From the NCBI RefSeq assembly GCF_024172125.1, contig NZ_JAMZEA010000008.1:434001-498000 (forward strand): a stretch of DNA of 64,000 nucleotides, read 5' to 3'. The position numbers and the translations under genes are program-made. Source of the DNA: Actinomadura rupiterrae (lineage in GTDB: Bacteria > Actinomycetota > Actinomycetes > Streptosporangiales > Streptosporangiaceae). How positions within the stretch are numbered: position 1 is the first letter of the stretch; the number at the start of each line of letters is the position of its first letter. Shown piece by piece: positions 59,066-64,000 of the stretch. The notes under the pieces were generated by a model. The model made no database searches. It saw only the letters and a program-made list of their open reading frames with translations, and was not told where the DNA came from.

Positions 59066-61129
59066 ATGGCTGACATGACGCCGCCGCCTGCGAATTTTCC
59101 GCAACGCGCACGGGGTGCCGTGCTGTGCGCTGCCGTTGGCGACGCTCTCGGCTGGCCTCAGGAGATCCGGTCGAGCATCGTCGGCGGGAACAAGTCCCGC
59201 AGCATCCAGCCAGAGCCCAGCTTTCGTTCCTGGGACCGTAATTCCGGTGGCCAGTACGCCCGCTACACCGAACGCGTCAACGCCGGCGACTACAGCGACG
59301 ACACCCAGTTGCTGATGTCGGTCGCCCGCGCCTGCTTGAGCGGCCCGCGGTGGCTCAACCGCCTCACCGAGACTGAGTTGCCGGCCTGGCCCGTCTACCA
59401 ACGTGGCGGAGGCAGGGCGGTAATCTCCGCCGCCCACACCTGGGCTACGGGCACACCGCCCTGGCGACGGGTTGCCGACTCTACGAGCCGGGCTCTCGCC
59501 GACCGCGCCATCGGCGCTTACTTCAACGCAGGCGCCAACGGCGTGGCGATGCGGATTGCCCCCCACGTGATCGTCTCCGCCGATCTGAACCCCGGGTCGT
59601 TGCTGGCAAGGATCACCACGGACGGCATCACCACCCACGGTCACCCCCGGGCACTGGTGGGCGCGCTCATCCATGGCTTGGCGTTGCGTCACACACTCCT
59701 CCGTCAGGGAACACTCGGCTACGGCGATCTCGTCCAAGCCCTCATCGAAGACCGATCGTGGCAGGACTTCGATCGGGTACACGGGATGCTGCCTGAAGTT
59801 TGGCTCCGAGCCTTCACAGCGTCCACGGGCCAGTCACCCGCCGCCATTTGGCAAGCCACCATCGGCGAAGCCCGCGAACTGCTGGTCATCGCCCACAGGT
59901 CGCTGGGCCGCGGCGCGCTCGCCAACGACGACGAAACCCTGGCTGAGCTCGGTTGTTTCGACAAAACCCGCAACGGTGCGGGCACGGTCACCGCCGTCGC
60001 ATCCGCTTATCTGGCCGCCCGCACGGCCACCCGCCCGCTCAGCGGACTACTGCGCGCAGCGTTCCTGCCAAAGGCCGACACCGACACCCTCGCCTCCATG
60101 ACCGCATCCCTGCTGGGCGCCCTGCATGGACCAGAGTGGACAGGTTCTCTGGGCAGGGACGTCCAGGACGCTTCCTACCTCGCGGCTCTGGCCGACCGGC
60201 TGAGCACAGCGGCATTCGATCAGCCCTCCCCATCGCAGAACACTGCCGACGCAGCGGTCCAGCGCGACCTGGACCGCAGTCCAACCCCAGTGCGTGTCAA
60301 CGACATCAGAGTGTTTCGCGACCATTTGCCGCCCCACTCTGACAACGCTCCTCGCAGATTCCTGGACGGCCGACTAGTTGAACAGTACGAGCACGAGAGG
60401 CTGAGCAGCCACCGTGCCGTCCGGGTCGACCGGACCAAGATGGTGCTTCACGATGGGCAGAGTCTGATCATCGACTCTGTCACCAAGGTCCCAGCAGAAG
60501 CTGAGGATCGGCCGAGCGGCGTCCCGGGCACACCGAGTTCCTCGACATCAAGAGTGCGACGACCGGCCCCAGAGCCTCTAGCACTGTTCACCCCGCCCTC
60601 AGACCCGCCGCTACCACTACGCGAAAGCTTCGATCGGCTCCGGGAACTGGTGAGCACTGCGACACAGATCGCTCCGTCTCTGGAGGGCGGACCGAAGCCG
60701 CTGGATCTGGAAGATCTCCACCGGGCCTGCTGGGTACAGGCGGTCGCGGTCGTGGAAAGTTGGATCTTGGGAGGAGTCCGAACCCGGCGTCCGACTCCCG
60801 CGGCCGCCTCTCGAGAACCCTCACGTGATCGACCCAATATTCGTGGCGGCGTGTTCGACCTCTGGCCAGAGACCGCACGCGCACTGGGCGGAGACCAACA
60901 ATCGCCCGACGTCCTGCGGTCACGTATGAACGAGATCGTCCAGCGCAGGAATCAGATCGTCCACGGCGCCGACCGCCGCCCAGGCGGGGGCGAAAGCCGT
61001 GCGCCGCTCACCGCAGAAGAAACTCTTAGCACGATCGACTGGCTGGAGACCTTCGCGGCCGCGGCTTGGCGGGTCCTTGCAGACGTCCCGCAGGAACCCG
61101 CGGGCGCACCCTCCCGGCAACGCTCCTGA
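59066..61129 (+). CDS. ADP-ribosylglycohydrolase fused to a HEPN-like domain
   Basis: 687 residues. Residues about 15-385 form a DraG-fold hydrolase: GDALGW (25-30), SDDT (77-80), GVAMRIAPH, THGHPRALVGALIHG, and the metal-binding D-T-D-T (338-341), all needed to bind two Mg ions and remove ADP-ribose. After a linker, the C-terminus (about 520-680) is helical with LHRACWVQAVAVVESWI and RRNQIVHG, giving Arg628-x4-His633, the HEPN RNase signature. ATG at 59066 or 59075. It likely neutralises the adjacent DarT-like enzyme and may itself cut RNA; the fusion is the unusual part. Confidence 0.8.
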   Translation: MADMTPPPANFPQRARGAVLCAAVGDALGWPQEIRSSIVGGNKSRSIQPEPSFRSWDRNSGGQYARYTERVNAGDYSDDTQLLMSVARACLSGPRWLNRLTETELPAWPVYQRGGGRAVISAAHTWATGTPPWRRVADSTSRALADRAIGAYFNAGANGVAMRIAPHVIVSADLNPGSLLARITTDGITTHGHPRALVGALIHGLALRHTLLRQGTLGYGDLVQALIEDRSWQDFDRVHGMLPEVWLRAFTASTGQSPAAIWQATIGEARELLVIAHRSLGRGALANDDETLAELGCFDKTRNGAGTVTAVASAYLAARTATRPLSGLLRAAFLPKADTDTLASMTASLLGALHGPEWTGSLGRDVQDASYLAALADRLSTAAFDQPSPSQNTADAAVQRDLDRSPTPVRVNDIRVFRDHLPPHSDNAPRRFLDGRLVEQYEHERLSSHRAVRVDRTKMVLHDGQSLIIDSVTKVPAEAEDRPSGVPGTPSSSTSRVRRPAPEPLALFTPPSDPPLPLRESFDRLRELVSTATQIAPSLEGGPKPLDLEDLHRACWVQAVAVVESWILGGVRTRRPTPAAASREPSRDRPNIRGGVFDLWPETARALGGDQQSPDVLRSRMNEIVQRRNQIVHGADRRPGGGESRAPLTAEETLSTIDWLETFAAAAWRVLADVPQEPAGAPSRQRS

Positions 61130-61149
61130 ATGGAGCCCGTCCTGTCAAC

Positions 61150-61353
61150 TCAACCGTGGGCGATCCGGAAGCCCAGGAGGCGACTTGACAGATTCAGGCT
61201 AGAGAGGGAGGTGCAGAGTTTGCCAACCAGTTCGTCTGGGAAGCTGTTGGTCATCGCCGTCACGGAGGCGAAATCCAGGACGATCAGCCTGATCTCGGTG
61301 GGGTGAAGTGTTCGCTCCAGTTTCTGGCACAGCTCAGCGCCGGCCGCGTGCAT
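61150..61353 (-). CDS. STAS-like (DUF4325) domain protein
   Basis: 67 residues: LCQKLERTL, then LIVLDFASVTAMTNSFPDELVGKLC, the core pattern of the DUF4325 STAS-like family (a hydrophobic strand ending DF, then SF-DE), and a short C-terminus. AGGAGGAGG lies 13 bp upstream of the ATG at 61353. It is shorter than usual family members (about 100 residues), so either a minimal form or truncated. Partners are often ATPases or anti-sigma-like proteins; none is adjacent. Confidence 0.6.
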   Translation of the reverse strand: MHAAGAELCQKLERTLHPTEIRLIVLDFASVTAMTNSFPDELVGKLCTSLSSLNLSSRLLGFRIAHG

Positions 61354-61641
61354 GGCCAGGACCCCACCTCCTCCTACAGATCCGCACCCGCGTCCTTAAC
61401 AATGACCTCCGAGCCGACTTCGTCCGCTGGAACCCCGGACCCGTTGGCTCGGATCAGCTGCTCGACCTCGCGGCCTGATCGTTCCCACGATTTCTCCTGG
61501 GACCCACGTTGGTGTGCGGTTGCAGTAAGTGGCAACACCCGGAACTCGCCGCAGGACCGTTGCACGCCAGCGCAACCCCGGAGATGGCCTCGATGGTGGA
61601 GGGCGACACCACTGCTTCCCCGACTTGTAAGGGAGTCCTCG

Positions 61642-61875
61642 ATGGCCAGGCCGACCCCCAGCTCTGACCGTGACCGCGAACCCGGCTGTGGCAGCGGGCC
61701 TGAGCCGCTGCTGGGGGTCCGGGCGGCTATCGTCCTCGCGCTCGCTTTGGCCGCCGGAGTGGTCACCGGGGCCCTCACTCTGTGGGCCGACGGGTCTGTT
61801 CCCGTGGTGGTGCTGGCTGCTCTGTCGGCGACCAGCGGAGCGGTCCGGGTCCTCAACGAGATCATCGCCCGGTAA
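61642..61875 (+). CDS. Small two-helix membrane protein
   Basis: 77 residues from ATG at 61642, preceded by AAGGGAG at 8 bp. A polar N-terminus of about 24 residues is followed by two hydrophobic helices (VRAAIVLALALAAGVVTGAL; PVVVLAALSATSGAVRVL). Not recognised; 57 bp ahead of the broken HTH gene. Confidence 0.6.
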   Translation: MARPTPSSDRDREPGCGSGPEPLLGVRAAIVLALALAAGVVTGALTLWADGSVPVVVLAALSATSGAVRVLNEIIAR

Positions 61876-61931
61876 TGGCCAGTTCTGTCGACGCCGGGGT
61901 GGCGCCGGGCCGGTGCCGAGATGATGGGCGC

Positions 61932-62235
61932 GTGATCGACAGCGAACGCCCTTCCCGGCATGTCCCGGTCGAGGACCGGGCGCAGGTCAAGGCCTTCGCG
62001 TCCGAGCTGAAGGCCCTGTTCGACTCGGTCGGTATGAGCCAGGGGGCGTTCTGCAGGGTCAACCCGACCATCGACAAGGGCACGCTGTCGCGCTACCTCA
62101 ACGGCAAACGAGTCCCCCGCGACAGGTGGCTGCTGGACCGGCTGTTCGCCCTGCGCGTCGAGGCCGGGACCCCGCTCAACGACCAGGCCCGCGACCACTT
62201 GGTCGAACTTTAGCTCGCCGCCCTGCAGGTCGCCC
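61932..62235 (+). pseudogene. HTH regulator, 5' part, interrupted by stop and IS3 insertion
   Basis: From GTG at 61932: VKAFASELKALFDSVGMSQGAFCRV, DKGTLSRYLNGKRVPRDRW and GTPLNDQARDHLVEL, an HTH protein of a type common in actinomycetes. A TAG at 62211-62213 stands where homologues usually have Gln; beyond it the frame continues LAALQVA until the IS boundary at 62235. Joining 62235 to 63528 (one CCC copy removed) restores VAHPHGYRV in frame, showing that the IS landed inside this gene. Confidence 0.8.
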
Positions 62236-62277
62236 TGAGGTGCCCCGGATCTTCCGGACACGTCCATAGCTAGGATT

Positions 62278-62604
62278 GTGGACGAACCGGAAGGAAGGTC
62301 ATTGGCAAGGCGTAAACGGCGGTACTTCTCCCAGGAGTTCAAGGACGAGGCCGTCCGGATGGTGCTGGACGGTCCGCGGCCCATCACCCATGTGGCACGA
62401 GACCTGGATGTGCACGAGACCACCCTGGGATCCTGGGTGAAGGCGTATCGGCTGACGCACGGCGCCGACACGCAGGCCGCATCGGGTCCGGGCGAGGGCA
62501 GGACCGAGCGGGAACTCCAACTCGAACGCGAGAACCGGAGGTTGCGCGAGGAGAACGCCTTCCTGAAAAAAGCCGCGGCCTTCTTCGCCAGGGAACACCC
62601 GTGA
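62278..62604 (+). CDS. IS3-family transposase OrfA
   Basis: 108 residues (100 if TTG at 62302, behind GGAAGGAAGG, is used). HTH: RRYFSQEFKDEAVRMVLDGPRPITHVARDLDVHETTLGSWVKAYRL; C-terminal leucine zipper ERELQLERENRRLREENAFLKKA. A6G at 62566-62572 is a typical slippery site, and orfB lies in the -1 frame, so an OrfAB fusion by programmed frameshift is expected. Confidence 0.93.
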   Translation: MDEPEGRSLARRKRRYFSQEFKDEAVRMVLDGPRPITHVARDLDVHETTLGSWVKAYRLTHGADTQAASGPGEGRTERELQLERENRRLREENAFLKKAAAFFAREHP

Positions 62605-63482
62605 CCGCCAAGTACGAGTTCATCGACGCGGAGAAGGCCAACCACAGCATTATCGATATGTGCGCCTGGCTGCATGTTTCGCGCTCGGGGTTCTACGAGT
62701 GGCGGCGGCGGCCGGCCTTGGCGACCCGCGAACGCCGCGAGCGGCTCAAGTTGATGATCGAGGCGGTCTTTGCGGCCAACCACCAGACCTATGGCTATCG
62801 GCGGGTGCATGCGGTTCTGGCTCGGTCGGGTGTTCGGGTGTCGCCGGAACTGGTCCGGCAGCTGATGCGCGAGCTGGGTCTGGAGTCGGTGCAGCCGCGG
62901 CCGTGGCGGCCGGTCACGACCCGGGCCGACGGCCCGGGCGCGGTCCCCGACCTGGTCCGCCGCGACTTCACCGCCGCCGCGCCGGGCACCAAGCTGGTCG
63001 GGGACGTCACCTACATTCCCACCTGGGAGGGCTTCGCGTATCTCGCGACGGTGATCGACTGCCACTCCAAGATGGTGGTCGGGTGGGCGATGGGCGACCA
63101 TTTCAAAACCTCGCTGCTCACCGACGCCCTGGATGCGGCCGCAAGGAACATCGACATCGAGCCCGGATGTGTCTTCCACTCCGATCGCGGGTCGAATTAC
63201 ATGAGTGCCGAGTTCGGTCGGCACCTGGCCGGGCATGGAATGCGCCGGTCGGTGGGCCGGACGGGCGTATGTTGGGATAATGCCTTGGCCGAGTCGTTTT
63301 TCGGGGCGTTGAAGAACGAGTGGCTGAACCGTATGGTATTTGCCACGCGCGCGAAGGCCCGCCGGGCGTGCATGCGCTACATCGAGGGCTTCTATAATCG
63401 ACGCAGGCTACATTCCGCGAACGGGTACCGGACCCCATGGGAGGTCCACAACGAGTACCTGGACCGGCAGCAAGCCGCGTAG
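62601..63482 (+). CDS. IS3-family transposase OrfB (DDE integrase core)
   Basis: 293 residues. N-terminal HTH_21-like region (HQTYGYRRVHAVLARSG), then the DDE core: Asp in GDVTYIPTWEGFAYLATVID, Asp in VFHSDRGSNYMS and Glu in CWDNALAESFFGALKNEW; C-terminal YIEGFYNRRRLHSANGYRTP. All catalytic residues are present, so the element could be active. Confidence 0.95.
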   Translation: MTAKYEFIDAEKANHSIIDMCAWLHVSRSGFYEWRRRPALATRERRERLKLMIEAVFAANHQTYGYRRVHAVLARSGVRVSPELVRQLMRELGLESVQPRPWRPVTTRADGPGAVPDLVRRDFTAAAPGTKLVGDVTYIPTWEGFAYLATVIDCHSKMVVGWAMGDHFKTSLLTDALDAAARNIDIEPGCVFHSDRGSNYMSAEFGRHLAGHGMRRSVGRTGVCWDNALAESFFGALKNEWLNRMVFATRAKARRACMRYIEGFYNRRRLHSANGYRTPWEVHNEYLDRQQAA

Positions 63483-63524
63483 ATCACCCATCAAGCAGGT
63501 GTCCGGAAAACGCGAGGCCCCTCA

Positions 63525-64000
63525 CCCACCCCCACGGATACCGGGTCTTGCATGTGTCCGACCAGCTCACCGAAACCGTGACTGCACTGCGCGAAAGCCA
63601 GCGCTACATCGCCCAGCTCACGACAACCGAGGGCCTGAAGGATGTGACCGAGTGGTACGCCGAGCGGGTGCGCTCCGCAGCATGGGCCAAGGTCAGCCAT
63701 CTCTACCCCAAGGTTGATGACACGAATGTGTCCGCGTCCCTGTGGGCGAGGACAGTGGCCTGCCCCTGCCAAGGGTGCGGTATTCGTATCCCCCTCTACA
63801 CCTCGCCGTGGCTGAGCAAGAGGCCCCAGGATCTGCGGTGGCTCAGGCCAGTTGTCACTGGCGGGCGGGTTGAATTTGAGGTCGGGGAGGGGAACAAGTT
63901 TCCGCCGCCCGCGACCAAACTTGAAGGTGGCCGACCGCGCTTCGCCTGTCCGGGTTGCGGGACTGTATTCGCCACCGACTACGTACGGACCGAGGGGAGG
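63525..64000 (+). pseudogene. HTH 3' remnant fused in frame to a DUF1156-type DNA methylase segment
   Basis: The frame right of the IS reads HPHGYRVLHVSDQLTETVTALRE, consistent with the continuing HTH protein, then becomes LKDVTEWYAERVRSAAWAK, LWARTVACPCQGCGIRIPLY and FACPGCGTVFATDYVRTEGR. The latter match, from memory, the zinc-ribbon-containing middle of DUF1156 adenine-specific DNA methylases, some of which belong to anti-phage clusters. The methylase N-terminus, with its first catalytic motifs, is missing. The frame is open to the window edge. GTG at 63554 could start a truncated product. Confidence 0.7.

Larger units (their letters stand above)
62236..63524 (+). mobile_element. Complete IS3-family insertion sequence (1289 bp)
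   Basis: 26-bp terminal inverted repeats: TGAGGTGCCCCGGATCTTCC at 62236 onward, and 63499-63524 whose inverse begins TGAGGGGCCTCGCGTTTTCC; 20 of 26 positions match, with CCGGACAC shared at the inner end. The flanks carry CCC direct repeats (62233-62235 and 63525-63527), a 3-bp target duplication. The element encodes overlapping orfA and orfB transposase frames. Confidence 0.93.

Noticed and set aside
61374..63236. 620-aa minus-strand frame covering the IS3 element
   Set aside because: It spans the IS boundary and the transposase genes in antisense; not compatible with a real gene.

Overview
The window is very GC-rich, its genes use GTG starts often, and it carries a full set of actinobacterial marker genes: DLW-39, crgA, a DUF881 protein, a class E sortase, and fhaA-fhaB-pstP-rodA-pbpA-pknB. 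It is therefore chromosome from a filamentous actinomycete. Streptosporangiales, for example an Actinomadura relative, is a guess from gene order and protein style, not a demonstrated assignment. The gene neighbourhood and repeated DnaA boxes suggest a position near the replication origin, but no dnaA, dnaN or gyr gene lies inside the window.

Layout. 0-4 kb (minus strand): an edge-cut regulator, an MHS-family transporter, a 3-hydroxybutyrate dehydrogenase-like SDR and a secreted alpha/beta hydrolase; the last three look like one 3-hydroxybutyrate or oligomer utilisation cluster. 4-13.6 kb: a small transglycosylase, then signalling genes: an RsbW/GAF/PP2C phosphatase divergent from a 1659-aa hybrid histidine kinase with eight 92-aa HAMP-type repeats and a response regulator. 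13.6-17.7 kb: TetR, an AurF-like diiron oxygenase with an AT-rich palindrome in front, a nucleotidyltransferase and long degenerate repeat DNA. 17.7-21 kb: a tRNA-like cloverleaf with anticodon CUA whose 3' end abuts the start codon of a large protein of unknown function, then a DnaA-box cluster. 21-31 kb: DLW-39, tRNA-Ala, a SepF-like protein, two oxidoreductases, regulators, PrsW and a rhodanese. 31-36 kb: DEAD-box helicase, a MITE-like insertion, an acyltransferase. 36-50.7 kb: the conserved envelope and division block ending at tRNA-Leu(CAG).

50.8-64 kb is accessory DNA next to tRNA-Leu. It starts with a translationally coupled pair (tyrosine-recombinase-like protein and DDE transposase-like protein) plus a divergent XRE regulator. 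Several unknown genes follow. The most interesting locus is a three-gene operon at 56966-61129: a compact UvrD-like helicase, a DarT/DUF4433-like ADP-ribosyltransferase, and an ADP-ribosylglycohydrolase whose C-terminus carries a HEPN-like R-x4-H motif. This resembles a DarTG-type toxin-antitoxin or anti-phage module in which the macrodomain antitoxin is replaced by a DraG-fold hydrolase joined to a possible RNase domain. The right edge is decayed: an HTH gene is interrupted by a complete IS3-family element (62236-63524, matched inverted repeats, CCC target duplication). Beyond the IS the same reading frame runs into an internal piece of a DUF1156-type DNA methylase that leaves the window.

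Several intergenic regions are filled with unrelated short tandem arrays (15-24 bp and about 90 bp units). All assignments come from reading motifs and context; no database search was run.
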